Positions 11,036-23,010 of a stretch of 64,000 bases of DNA are shown in pieces. The translations under genes were made by a program, and so were the position numbers. Within the stretch, counting starts at the first letter, position 1. Each line of letters starts with the position of its first letter. Below the pieces are notes generated by a model, which made no database searches, was not told the DNA's origin, and was given only the letters and a program-made list of their open reading frames with translations. The DNA lies in the NCBI GenBank assembly GCA_020205615.1, contig CM035167.1:59851023-59915022 (forward strand), written 5' to 3'. The DNA is from Panax quinquefolius (taxonomy: Eukaryota > Streptophyta > Magnoliopsida > Apiales > Araliaceae).

Positions 11036-13920
11036 TGTGACAACCCGAAAATTCGGATTGTCCAAAAATTAAGATTTAAAGAATTAGTTATTAATAAAAT
11101 GAATTTTTATTAATACTATTTTGTGCTATGTGTTTATTAATTGTTTTATAACCTAGAATGATTATTAATCGGGAGGATTCTGGCTACGAGCTAGATTGAA
11201 CGAGTAAGAATTTTCAAGATGAAAATAAAATTTCTCTGGGAACAAAAATTTTTCGGGAAAAAAGACGAAATAGACACTATTCATCCGTTTCTGCTCGGAG
11301 ATTTATTTTGAAATTCCTAGAAGTTATTGATTACGTAAAATCTTAAGATGTGATGGAATATTCAATAATATTTCAGTTATGGCAAAAACGAAGTTTTCGC
11401 CTGCGGACTCAAAACGTAAGGGTTAGGGAAACTAAGTTCCAAGAATGTAATGAGTACGTTTAATAACTAGGGTTATTATGCGTGAGAAATACGAGTATGA
11501 TACGAGTTATTATACGAGTACTGAAAGAAGAATAGTACGACGTATAATATGAATATCGTACGAGCTAAATACGAAGAGATTACGAGAATACGAGAATGGA
11601 ATGCGTAGAATACGATTAGTCTTAATGAACTTTGAGTTCATGGACTTTGTAGAATCCAATTGGACTTGGATTATGTGAAGCCCAATGATTTGTGAAATCA
11701 AGCCCAAGTTAGGCCCAATAAGAATTAGGGTTAAGGCCCAAACCAAGAAAAGAAACCGCGGATCGAACCGATGGGTAAACAGATGGGTAAAAACCATTGG
11801 GGCAACCCATGGGGTGACCCATGGGCCATGTGGGCCGGCCACTTGGCCACCAAGTAAACTTGGTGGCTAAGCCATGAATAGTAAAGAGGTTAGGGGCGAA
11901 ATGACCAAATTGCCCTAGCTTTCAAAATCTATAAATAGAAAGCTAAATTTCATTTTCTAGGATTTTGAAAATCCTATAACTTGAGAGAGAGAGAGCTCGG
12001 ATGAAGAGGAAGAGGAAGTGCGTGAGCAAGAATGCTCGGATCAAAAGTGATCGTGAAATAGAAAAGCTAGCGAATTGCCGGCTTTGTATAACGAAAGAGG
12101 ATTAAAGAAGAACGGTAATCCGAACCCTAGTTTCTTCTAATATTTTCTTGAAGTTTTCTATGTCAAAAACATAGTTTAATGAGAATAAGGAGTAAAAGAT
12201 ATTGAGAATGATTTCATATGGTTGAAATCATGAGAGAAGAAGAAATAAGAAATTTAGTTTATAAATTTCTTAAGGAAGTATAAGATTCGTAAGGATTTTG
12301 AGCGATCCGAATGAATCCTATGAATGAGTAGGTCAAATAAGTAAGGAATGGTGTTCTATAACATCAAATTCCAAGAAAAAAGTGAAATTGTAATCCAAAA
12401 TATTCATTGAAATGAAGAACGAACGAAGAACGCGAAGAACATGAAGAACGTTGTTGATGGACAAATTTAAAACCATCGTAGTATAAATGTTGTTGATGGA
12501 CAAGTTTAAAACCATCGCGTATAAGTTAGATGCTTATTGCTTGGTTATGAACGTTAGAAACGTTCATGAAGAACGAATTAAAACTAAACTATAACGAAGT
12601 TATGGGTAAAATTTCGTAAAAGAAGAACAAAAATTTGAAAGTTAGTAAATGAACCCAAACATGTAGGATTTCATAAAAATATAAGAGAATGTTGAAAATG
12701 TGAGTCATGGACTCAGGAACGAACGAATTACGAGTTCAGATGACCGAATTACAGACGAATGAACAAAGAACCTTAAAAACATTAAAATTAACGAAGAATG
12801 AAGATTAAGCCAATTAAATGGCATGTTAACGGATTAAGAACAGAGTTTTGTCCGAGAGGTATTGATGTACGTAAGATAAGGAAGAGAATGACTTTGGAAC
12901 GGCCTCGTTCCGAGTTATAATGAAGAAGTTATGAGATCGTAATGTACGCGTCTCAAACTTGATGCAAGACTTAGAAAACAATCTAGGGTTTTATCTCAGC
13001 GCCGCAGCGCCAGATAGACTGTGAGAAGTGGCGCTGCAGTGCGAACTCGGCCATAATCTTCTGGAGATTGGCTCCACAGCGTGAGAGATAACAAAGGACT
13101 TGGCGCCGCAGCGCCATCCAGGGAAGAGAGGAGAGAAAAGTAGGTCGCGCCGCAGCGCGAGAGGAAAGGAAGGGCACGTCACCGCAACGCTGGTGTAGGG
13201 CAACGCCCAGAAATGAGATTTTTAGTTTTGAATTACTGGAGGATGTGCAAGAAAGAAGTATGAACATATTGTTCACCTAAAATAACACTTAAGAAAGCGA
13301 GCTAAACCTTTAGTGAAGGTTGAACGGAAAGATTTAACGAGATTATAAGATAAAGAATGCAAACGCGGGTTACGGAACCGATATCCGGGGACCGTAGTCG
13401 CGATGAACAAACGTAAGGGATTACTATGATTGTGATTCCTTAGACCTTGAGTGACGTAGGTAACGAGTAACATTTCGATGTTATGTTGTGGTAATGAGAG
13501 ATAAGTGTAAAGTGTATAGACACTATGAACGCAACGTTGTTGCGATGAACAATCGGTATTAGCATACAACGAACCGTATAACTTTGACATTAAGAAAGAA
13601 TAATGAACATGGGGTTCATGGGATGGATAAGGATGAATGAAATTGAAACCTTGATTAAAGGTTGAGTGAGAGATTAAGAGACGAGCAACGTGAATATTGA
13701 ATACGTAAACGATTCTCGTGAATCGTATTCACGTCAGACGCACGTTCTAAGTATACCCTGGTTGTATGACTTAGAAGTTGGTGAAGGTAGTAAGTTCATA
13801 TGAAATGTTTAACGCTATGACCTCATAGTATAGACATTGAACAATCGTTTCGAGTATATAAAATACTGTATAACTTGCCAGAAAGCCATAAGGAATAAGA
13901 AAGTAACTTAACGAACATTT
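11036..13920 (+). repeat. LTR-A, plus strand, truncated at its 3' side
   Basis: It starts TGTGACAACCCG and mirrors 15446-17990 over its whole length. The match ends at about 13920 (aacgaacattt), where leader sequence of the opposite strand begins, so the last ~1.3 kb of the LTR is missing. It keeps a ~390 base segment (about 11330-11725, rich in 'atacgag') that the partner arm lacks. A TATA-like box (ctataaatag) is at 11930-11939. A 105-codon open frame on the minus strand (13273-13590) is mirrored at 15817-16134. Confidence 0.88.
12999..13194. repeat. GC-rich palindromic units inside LTR-A
   Basis: Four clear units lie at 12999-13010, 13030-13043, 13102-13115 and 13146-13159, with forms GGCGC-CGCA-GCGCC, GGCGC-TGCA-GTGCG and CGCGC-CGCA-GCGCG, plus two decayed ones near 13069 and 13179. 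They make a CpG-rich island in AT-rich DNA. The partner arm (16204-16400) has lost most CpGs. Confidence 0.7.
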
Positions 13921-14086
13921 CCAATACTACTTCGTAGTATCATTCATTCATAGCATTAGTTATAAATCATTCATCGTTTAACAGCTCATCTGTTACTACG
14001 ATTTACTACTATCACGTGGTGATCTTCTTATCCTTCTCTTTACGATTATAGTCTTAGGTACTCATACCTAAGGTTTATAACCTATC
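13921..14086 (-). other. A-family leader, minus strand
   Basis: It lies between the LTR joint at 13920 and the primer-binding site. It matches 9375-9470 in reverse and 18900-19069 in direct orientation ('ctacttcgtagta', 'catcgtttaacag', 'tggtgatcttctt'). Confidence 0.7.
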
Positions 14087-14100
14087 AGCTTTGATACCAA
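14087..14100 (-). other. Primer-binding site, initiator Met-tRNA type
   Basis: The minus strand reads TTGGTATCAAAGCT, three bases from the LTR terminus (…GGCGTTACA). This is close to the TGGTATCAGAGC site that pairs with the 3' end of plant initiator Met-tRNA in most Ty3/gypsy elements. It identifies 14103-17990 as a 5' LTR. Confidence 0.75.
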
Positions 14101-14102
14101 CT

Positions 14103-17100
14103 TGTAACGCCCCAAAATCCGGTCTATCTTCACACCCGGATTATGTACGTCACGAGTACATTATTCATCCTACATACATCATTATATACTGAAATACAAT
14201 AACATATATTCTCAAATCCCAGGTTCTCGAAACCTTAGATCCTCTTTCATTACAAATAATGATAATTACATTATTCTTTACATCTTACACGAGTGACTTT
14301 CATCCGCCACCAAGGATTCATAAATGTTCATTAAACTAGTCTATAGTTTAATTCTATCATTCTATATTACAAGTCTTCACTTGCTCTTCACGCACATTCA
14401 CATACTGAATGGCACTTCGTCTGGATACCGTTCAGCTTGATCTTTACGGGATCCTTATGTTCTTTCTAACATCGTTCGCTGAAAATAGGAATAATCTCGA
14501 TCCTTAAGTTCCTTCAGGAGTTTAATATTCCTTTGGAACCTCAATAACCGAACAAAGGTTATGTAGCAGCTTGAACTATAGGAATAATCTCGATTCCTAT
14601 CATTTTAAAACATTCGTCACATTCACTTTGAAATACTTTAATTCTCTAATTTTTTTTCATACACATTCTATCTAGCTAGAATCAATAGCACAGACTTAAC
14701 AATAACGGTTCATGTATAAACAGAACATTCTTTTATTGAACAGTTCAATCATAGAATAGTTCATCTCACAGAAACACTGAAGTGTTCAAATTGTGGCACA
14801 AGGCCTCATACATTCTACTACCTTGTACAAATATCGTACATTTGCACATAGATAGAACTTCTCAAGTTCAACATCTGAGAAGTTTAAGAAACTAGCATTC
14901 ATTTGAAATATGAATGAAGTTAGGAAACTTGCCTTACGCACAACTACAGCTTACGCTGAACTGCTCATTCCAATCCCTATAACACATAAGGAAATAACAT
15001 ATACACCAATTAGTCATACACTTGACTTACGCATTGGTTTACTTAACTTTACTTCTTAAGGTTTGCGTTCTTATAATATAATTTTACGCGACTAACTTTC
15101 ATTACTGGTTTACGGTTTCATGACATACGGAGATGTCTTACTCAAAACGTTCATCATCTTTGATGATTTACATTCTTTCTTCTTCTTATACTTCTCTAGG
15201 ACTCAGCACACATAGCTTCTCTGCTAGTAGTCCATATGGTACTCTGAGTGGTTTCCCACAAACAATCAACAAACAAGTTCCCGTCTCGTTTACACTGCCC
15301 ACATAGTGAGTTAGATCGGTTGCCAGTTTCGTATATACCTTCGCTCTCTAAAGGAATTGTTTAGCCCAACTCCCATATGTCAACCATCAAAGGTTACGAT
15401 TGTACCACAACCTAACTTTCTCTTAACTTATACAAATTATTAAATTATAATGTTCGTTAAGTTAATTTCTTATTCCTTATGGCTTTCTGGAAAGTAATTG
15501 CCATATCTCAGGATTCATTTCTTATCGTCTAAGTAATACAGTATTTTGTATACTAGGAACGATCGTTCAATGTCAATACTATGAGGTCATAGCGTTAAAC
15601 ATTTCATATGAACTTACTACCTTCACCAACGTCTAAGTCATACAACCAGGGTATACTTAGAACGTTCGTCCGACGTGAATATGATTTATGAGAATCGATT
15701 ACGTATTCAACGTTCACGTTGCTCGTCTCTTAATCTCTCACTCAACCTTTAATCAAGGTTTCAATTGCATTCATCGTTATCCATCCCAATAACCCCATGT
15801 TCATTATTCTTTCTTAATGTCAAAGTCATACGGTCCGTTGTATGCTAAGACCGATCGTTTATCGCAACAACGTTGCATTCATAACGTCTATACGCTTTAC
15901 ACTTATCTCTCATTACCACAACATAACATCGAAATGTTACTCGTTACCTACGTCACTCAACGTCTAAGGAATCACAATCATGATAATCCCTCATGTTTGT
16001 TCATCGCGACTACGGTCCCCGGATATCGATTTCGTAACCCGCGTTTGCATTCTTTATCTTATAATCTTGTTAAATCTTTTCGTTCAACCTTCACTAAAGG
16101 TTTAACTCGCTTATTTAAGCGTTATTTTAGGTGAACTATATGTTCATACTTCTTTCTTGCACATCCTCCAGTAATTGAGAACTAAAAATCTCATTTATTA
16201 GCATTGCCTTCAAGATCATTTGCGCGGCGCCATGCCCTTCCTTTTCTCTCTCGTATTTGGCACGACCTACTCTCTCTCTCTCTTCTCCTGGATGGCCTTC
16301 ATGGCGCCAAGTCCTTTGTTATCTCTCGCCTGCGGTGCCACTCTCCGAGAGATTATGGTTTGAGTTCATATTGCTTTCACTTCTCATAGTCTGTCCGTGC
16401 TGCTGCTGCAAAAGATAAAACCCTAGAAATTTTTCTAAGTCTTGCATCAAGTTTGAGACGTGTACATTACGATCTCATAACTTCTTTATTATAACTCGGA
16501 ATGAGGCCGTTCAAAAGTCATTCTCTTCCTTATCTTACGTACTTCAATAGCCCTCAGACAGAACTTTATTCTGAATCCATTAACATGCCATTCAATTTGC
16601 TTAATCTTCATTCTTCGTTCATTTTAACGTGTTTAACGTTCTTTATTCGTTCGTCCGTAATTCGGTCATTCGAACTCGGAATTCATTCGTTCTTGAGTCC
16701 ACGACTCACATTTTCAACATTCTCTTACATTCTTATGAAACCCTACACGTTTGGGTTCATTTACTAACTTTCAAATTTTCTTTCTTCTTTTATGAAATTT
16801 TTGCCATAACTTCGTTATAGCTTAGTTTTAATCCGTTCTTCATGAACGTTTCTAACGTTCATAACCAAGCAATAAGAATCTAACATATACGTGATGGTTT
16901 TAAACTTGTCCATCAACAATATTTATACTACGATGGTTTTAAATTTGTCCATCAACAACGTTCTTCGTGTTCTTCGCATTCTTCGTTTGTTCTTCATTTA
17001 AATCGATATTTTTGATTACGATTTCACTTTTTCTTGGAATTTGATGTTATAGAACACCATTCCTTACTTATTTGACCTACTCATTCATAGGATTCATTCG

Positions 17101-17990
17101 GATCGCTCAAAATCCTTACGAATCTTATACTTCCTTAAGAAATTTATAAACTAAATTTCTTATTTAAATATTCTTCTTTTCTCATGATTTCAACCATATG
17201 AAATCATTCTCAATATCTTTTACTCCTTATTCTCATTAAACTATGTTTTTGACATAGAAAACTTAAAGAAAATATTAGAAGAAACTAGGGTTCGGATTAC
17301 CGTTCTTCTTTAATCCTCTTCCGTTATACAAAGTCGACGATTCGCTAGCTTTTCTATTTCACGATCACTTTTGATCCAAGCATTCATGCTCACACTCTTC
17401 CTCTTCCTCTTCATCCGAGCTCTGTCTCTCTCTGTCTCTCACTCTCTCTCTCTCTCAAGTTATAGGATTTTCAAAATACTAGAAAATGAAATTTAGCTTT
17501 CTATTTATAGATTTTCAAAGCTAGGGCAATTTGATCATTCCGCCCCTAACCTCCTTACTATTCATTTCTTAGCCACCAAGTTTACTTGGTGGCCAAGTGG
17601 CCGCCCCACATGCCCTATGGGTTGCCCTAATGGTTCTTACCCATTCGTTTACCCATCGGTTTGATCCGCTGTTTCTTTTCCTCGTTTGGGCCTTAACCCT
17701 ACTTCTCGGAATTTCAAAATAAATCTCCGAGCAGAAACGGATGAATAGTGTCTATTTCGTCTTTTTTCCTAAAAATATTTTGTTCTCGGAATACTTTTAT
17801 TTTCGTCTTGAAAATTCTTACTCATTCAATCTAGCTCGTAGCCAGAATCCTCCCGATTAATAATCATTCTAGGTTATAAAACGATTAATAAACCCAATAG
17901 CACAGAATAGTATTAATAAAAATTTATTTTATTAATAACTAATTCTTTAAATCTTAATTTCTGGACAATTCGGATTTCCGGGTTGTCACA
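14103..17990 (-). repeat. Complete LTR-A, minus strand (3888 bp)
   Basis: On the minus strand it starts TGTGACAACCCGG at 17990 and ends GGGGCGTTACA at 14103, beside a primer-binding site. It is the reference copy for the A fragments at 1-1262, 1276-1709, 9178-9345 and 11036-13920. It lacks ~390 bases relative to the plus-strand arm. The small open frames (15817-16134, 16204-16389, 16501-16820) have no recognisable domain. The outer flank GTCAC (17991-17995) may be its target duplication, but the other end is lost. Confidence 0.88.
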
Positions 17991-18767
17991 GTCACCAAGT
18001 CAAATTGGTGGTTCACCGACTAAAGTTATTATCTAAAATTACAAGTTACCTATTAAAATACACAAAAGGGTATTTTGGTCTTTTTCTTTCCCATTTTAAT
18101 GGCATACAAGGAATTTGTCACAACCTTAGGGTTTAACCCTAAGGTTCCAACCCTTAGGTTTTACAACATCAATTCTAGAATTTTCTAATTAGGGTTTCTA
18201 AAAAGAAAAATTAAGAATTTTAAAATTAAAATTAGGGTTTTCATAATAGAAAATTAAGATGATAAAATATAATTAGTGATTACTAATTACATTAAATGTT
18301 ATCAAACACATTAAAATTTACCAATTAGGATTAGGGTTTCCTAATTTAGGGTTTAGGATTCCCGAATATGAAATTAGTGTCTCCCGGCTTTCGATTAGGG
18401 TTTCTAACAGTACATTAGGGTTTCTAATCTTGTTATTTGGGTTTTTGATTTCTTATTAGGGTTTATTAATTTTAAACCTTATTCGATCAATCATTGATCA
18501 TTAACAACATACAGTACAAACACATTCTCATTAATATAATTATTTTAATTTTATTTTCTACTGAATCCCTATCCAGAAATTAGGGTTAGGGTTTCTAAAG
18601 CTATTAAGCATAACTCTACTCTATTTTTATTAGTCAATACACAAATTGACCTTCTCGAGACTCGTATCACCGAAACTTGTCAAAAAATTAATAATCATTA
18701 TTAATATTAAATAAAATAAAAAATTTATTCATAAAATTTTGATTATTCGAAATCTCGAGTTATCACA
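17991..18767 (-). repeat. LTR-F fragment, minus strand
   Basis: On the minus strand this begins TGTGATAACTCGAGA at 18767, after a purine-rich 'atgggcagagat' (18779-18768). It runs about 780 bases until LTR-A starts. Its sequence differs from LTRs A, B, C, G, H and I. Its salient content is repeated TAGGGTTT on the plus strand. No gene is seen. Confidence 0.55.
18126..18597 (+). promoter_or_regulatory. Cluster of nine telobox motifs (TAGGGTTT)
   Basis: Exact TAGGGTTT (reverse AAACCCTA) occurs nine times in about 470 bases, all in the same orientation, embedded in 'attagggtttctaa'-like contexts rather than as tandem TTTAGGG repeats. Teloboxes bind TRB-type Myb proteins in plants and are linked to Polycomb recruitment and to promoters. 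Any role here is inferred. Confidence 0.7.
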
Positions 18768-19069
18768 ATCTCTGCCCATAACAAAGGTTCATACATCTCA
18801 GCTATCACATGAGTCCTCAATTAAAATCTTAGAACTTCTAACTTTCTCTTTACTTAATACGGATTTTCTTTAATTCGTATGCTAACCTTTACAACTCAAT
18901 CTGAGTTCTTCTTCCCGTACTACTTCGTAGTACCATACATTTATAACATTAGCTATAAATCATCCATCGTTTAACAGAGCAACTGTTATTACGATTTAAC
19001 CTGATCACATGGTGATCTTCTTCCTTAATCGTTTAACTCAACGATTTTCTTATCATTCTCTCTACGATT
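18768..19069 (-). other. A/G-type leader, minus strand, left of the Tat insertion
   Basis: It matches 9345-9640 in reverse. Its continuation on the far side of the Tat element is at 43508-43552, where the leader reaches a primer-binding site. The Tat element therefore inserted into this leader. No coding content. Confidence 0.65.
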
Positions 19070-19229
19070 TGTAGACGATTAAATTTTACGTACTCATCAT
19101 TACTAACATTGCGGGAGGACAGATTAAGTCTTTAAAGGAGAACCACGAAAGACAATCCAAATCCATACCGGATACTACCGGGAGTTCAGCATCAACCCTA
19201 GATCACACTTTGGAAGCAATAGTTCCAAC

Positions 19230-19600
19230 CTCGGATATAACCCCGAGACCTGCAGATACAATACCGGAACCCAAACCGGAGAAGACTGATTAATCTCGGA
19301 GATAACCCCGAGGTATCCAGTCTCAGTCCCAACCATGGTAATAGCCACCAATCTTGGTGATAACCCCAAGGAATGCAGTTTCGGAGATAACCCCGGAAAT
19401 GCTTGTTTCAAATGCCACCAGCTTCAATCTCGGTGCTCACAATGAGATACACTATACCAACCCGACAATAACATTGGGAAGACAAGCACACCCCAAAGAT
19501 GACAATGAGGACCTTCAACAATTGCAGCAGTCCAATCTCAGCGAAGTCTAAGCAACGTCTGCTTTATCGGTCCAATCCGGCGATAACACCGGTGAGGGGT
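19230..19600 (+). repeat. Hairpin repeats with GATAAC-type loop in the Tat LTR
   Basis: Units are CTCGG-atataacc-CCGAG (19230-19247), CTCGG-agataacc-CCGAG (19295-19312), CTTGG-tgataacc-CCAAG (19353-19370), TTTCGG-agataacc-CCGGAA (19379-19398) and CCGG-cgataaca-CCGG (19577-19592). Equivalent units stand in the other two LTR copies (about 41045-41250 and 56637-56895). Confidence 0.75.
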
Positions 19601-20184
19601 AACATCGTCATCTCGTCCAATACGATGCCACATCACGTCTCTACGCAACGATGTCCCACAAGGCTAACCAATCCCGAGTGACTATTGTGCGAGGTAACGG
19701 ATGAAAGTTTAAGCTTGAAGACCGGAGGGCATCGTCCCATCTTCAATGACTTCGTACAAACTCTAATCCCATGCCATCATACAACTCTCGACAACTGCAG
19801 TCCGAAATAGGTCATGTATACCTCAAAACGGATGCCTGGATTGCACTTCTCAAAATTCGAGTGGATATTACACTGCCTGAGTGGATGTACTTCGAGACGG
19901 CCCGACCCGACAAACCCGGGCCGACCCGACCCGCCTCTGGTACACCTGCGGCTTAGCCGCCAGTACACCTAAACTCATATGCCTATAAATAGAGGGCTTG
20001 GTGCCGATTTTAAGAGAAAAAGATGGAAACCTCAGACAATTTGCTCTACACTCGCGCCATCTGATTGTATTTCCCACTTTTAAACACACAATGAGCTCAT
20101 ATATAGCATCTTTTGTACCCACAAAAGCCTAGTGTTTACCCACTCTAAAGATATAGAAACCTTTTTTAGCGGTCAGCAATAAGC

Positions 20185-20189
20185 CTTCT
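20185..20189 (+). repeat. Target-site duplication CTTCT, left of solo LTR-C
   Basis: The same five bases follow the LTR at 24067-24071. The uninterrupted site 'taagccttctcacacac' is present in the other two Tat LTR copies near 42005 and 57597. Confidence 0.92.
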
Positions 20190-20235
20190 TATAAGACCCC
20201 GAATTTTATGAAATAAAAGTATTCAATTTTTTTAA

Positions 20236-20366
20236 TTACTATTCATGAGTTACTATTCACGAAGTTACTTATTCACGAAAGTTACTATTCATGAGTTACT
20301 ATTCACGAGTTACTATTCATGAGTTCTTATTCACGAGTTACTATTCACGAGTACTATTCATGAAGC
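20236..20366 (+). repeat. Minisatellite 'gagttactattcacga'
   Basis: Eight to nine head-to-tail units of 14-17 bases lie just inside the solo LTR. Isolated similar units occur again at 22335-22400. Confidence 0.8.
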
Positions 20367-22729
20367 ATGATAATTTTTTTTTTTTAAATGAAGGCATTAC
20401 TCGATAATTGTTACGATGATTATTGTTCAATATTTTATTTTATTGATTCAATAATTGCTACGTTGATATTTTATATTATTGTTGTTTCAATAATTGTCAC
20501 GACACGATGATTTTCCATTATCGAGACAATAATTCATATTATCTGAATAATATTATTGGATAACATTATTGGCAATGTCTAGAAAGTTACATCTAAGGAG
20601 AGGTTTGGTCACCTAATTGCGGCGCCAGATGAGAGAGATCCTTATTGAAAGCCCCTCTTTCTGAACCGCTACACGGTTGTTAATATTGTGATTATGTAAT
20701 ATTATTTGTGAATAATTAATTATTGATTTTTATGATGAGAAAAATATTTATTTTATGTGGATATAGATGGAGAAAATTTTTAAAGTGACAATTGTTGAAA
20801 ATTAAAATTTAATCTTTTTCCGATAAAATAATTCATTTAAATATATTATTATATTTTAATAATATAATAATTGTGATACTTTTACAACGAATGTGGGATA
20901 TATGAGTATACGAGGAGGAAGAATATTTTTGTTACAATAAATGTTTAAAACATGTTAAACATGTCGGTGGACCCCATTTATTGACTGAAATTTGATTATA
21001 GATTGTAAAATCATCCATTTGTGAATTTCGGTCAATTTCTGTTTGGAATTTGGAAAAACTTTCTTCAGCAAAGTTGTAGAGAATTGAATTTCCTATAAAA
21101 ACACGCGAGATTCGAATTTTTTGATAAAAGGGCTATTTATTATGAATTATTGAAGTTACGAAGCTCAAAATAATTGATTTTGGAAGTTTAAAATAATTTA
21201 AATAACAAAAACGTTTTTTGTGCAAGTCTTGTGAGGTGGGCTGTTTTGTGGCTGAGGTTTTGAAGCAAAATAAGTGTACTTTGGAATAAAAATAATATAT
21301 ATTAATATTTTATTAAATTTTCTGCTTTGGTGTTCTAAGTATTTTCCTATAAATAGGGTGCTTAGGTTAGAATTGAAAATCACACCAGAAACTGAAGTTT
21401 TCTCTCTCTATATTATCGAGCGTATTCTTGTGAGTATTTTGAGTATACTTTGAGTATTGCTATATGGTGCAAGTTAGTTCAAATAAGTTATTCCATCAAA
21501 AGTCTTTTCTCTTTTGAGGTAAGGGATAGTAAGGGATTTTAAGGGGTGATTATGTTTTTCAGTTTTGTATTTTTTCCGGACCTTCAAAATTTCTGGAAAA
21601 ATTTAAAATGATATTTTGATGAGTTTTAGAGAGTGTGTCCAAAATGGCGATTTTTGGATGTATAGATTGAGAGTTATGAATTTTATGAGAAAAGACTATT
21701 TTAAAAGTAACAAAATATAACTCCTTGTGATTAACTCCAAAATTGATTAAATTTTTATTGGGAGTACATCTATATAATATCAATATATCTGAGTGTAAAT
21801 TTCAGAATTGTTGGATAAAAGTATAATTTATGATAAATGTTTAAATATTAGATTGGTTTTGGCCATATGAAAAATATTAAATGAATTTTTAAAATTTTGA
21901 GAAAAATATATGTTCAATATGGGACTATGTTATGCTAAATCCCAGAAAAGAAATATTTGTGGAAGTGATTTGGTATTTTCATGAAAATGTTCTAGTTATG
22001 AGTAAATGAATTAAATATGTTATGTGAAGTAAGAAAATTGGAAAATATGATTTATTGGCTTGAGAATCATATATGAGGTATATCTGATTTTTATGAGGGT
22101 TTTGGTTAATGGTGATAAAATCTTATGAGTTTGGCATTTTATGATGATTAAATGCATTAATTAGTAAAGTGTAAACAATTTAATTAAATTGTTTATAAGT
22201 TTTAGAAATGATTAAAATATTATTGTAATATTAATAATATTAGATTATGAGATTTCTAAGTGATTTATAACATTTGGATTAAGGTGTTATAAATATGGAT
22301 ATGAATTTTATTATGAAACTTTATCTTTTAAATGTCGAGGTTACTATGCGATACTCACGATACTATGTATTTAATCACGAGGTACTATTCACGACAAATT
22401 GGTTTCTTCTTTGACCAAATTATCGTTGATTTATGAATCTTACTCTTGAAATTAAAATCATGTTTTGATTATATTATTTTTATATAGCATTCTTATAACC
22501 CTAATGATGATATTTCTCTTTAACTTGAGTGTAAAGATGAGTAGATTATTGGTATGATCGTGACTATATAGGTTCTCTTTGGCCGATGGTGCAAAAGTTG
22601 AATTGTTGGTTGGTATGATCATGACCATTGAATTTACAATTGAATATTTTTAGCTTAAGTGCAAAGGTGAATTGATCAACATGGTTATAATTATTGTTAT
22701 ATAACTTCGAAATGATTATGTATTTCTTT

Positions 22730-23010
22730 GATATATGAATATCTTTGGCTCGTAGTGCAAAGATGACTTGTTGATGAATATCTTAGCACATAGTGCAAAG
22801 ATGAATTATTGATGAATATCTTTTGCTCGTAATGCAAAGATGATCGGTTGTTGAATATCTTTAGCACAGTAGTGCAAAGATGAATTATTGATGAATATCT
22901 TTGGCTTGTAATGCAAAGATGACACATTGTTGAATATCTTTAGCTTTGTAGTGTAAAGATGAATCTGTTGATGAATATCTTTGGCCCGTGGTGCAAAGAT
23001 GAATTTATTA
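22730..23010 (+). repeat. Tandem array of ~43 bp hairpin units in LTR-C
   Basis: Seven to eight units read 'gaatatctttggctcgtagtgcaaagatga' plus a spacer. Within each, ATCTTTG pairs with CAAAGAT around a loop near gctcgtagtg. More diverged units lie upstream (22570-22680). The minus-strand open frames here (22697-23075) are artefacts of the array. Confidence 0.85.

Noticed and set aside
13273..13590. 105-codon minus-strand ORF mirrored at 15817-16134 with most residues kept
   Set aside because: Both are copies of the same LTR DNA, so similarity is expected. It lies antisense in the LTR and has no recognisable domain; kept only as a note in the LTR entry.
18126..18597. Interstitial telomere array
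   Set aside because: The TAGGGTTT motifs are dispersed with unrelated spacers and there is no tandem TTTAGGG run.
22730..23010. Possible CRISPR-like array (repeat plus spacer)
   Set aside because: Units are degenerate, the spacers are similar to each other, and the setting is a plant LTR; an ordinary minisatellite with hairpins.
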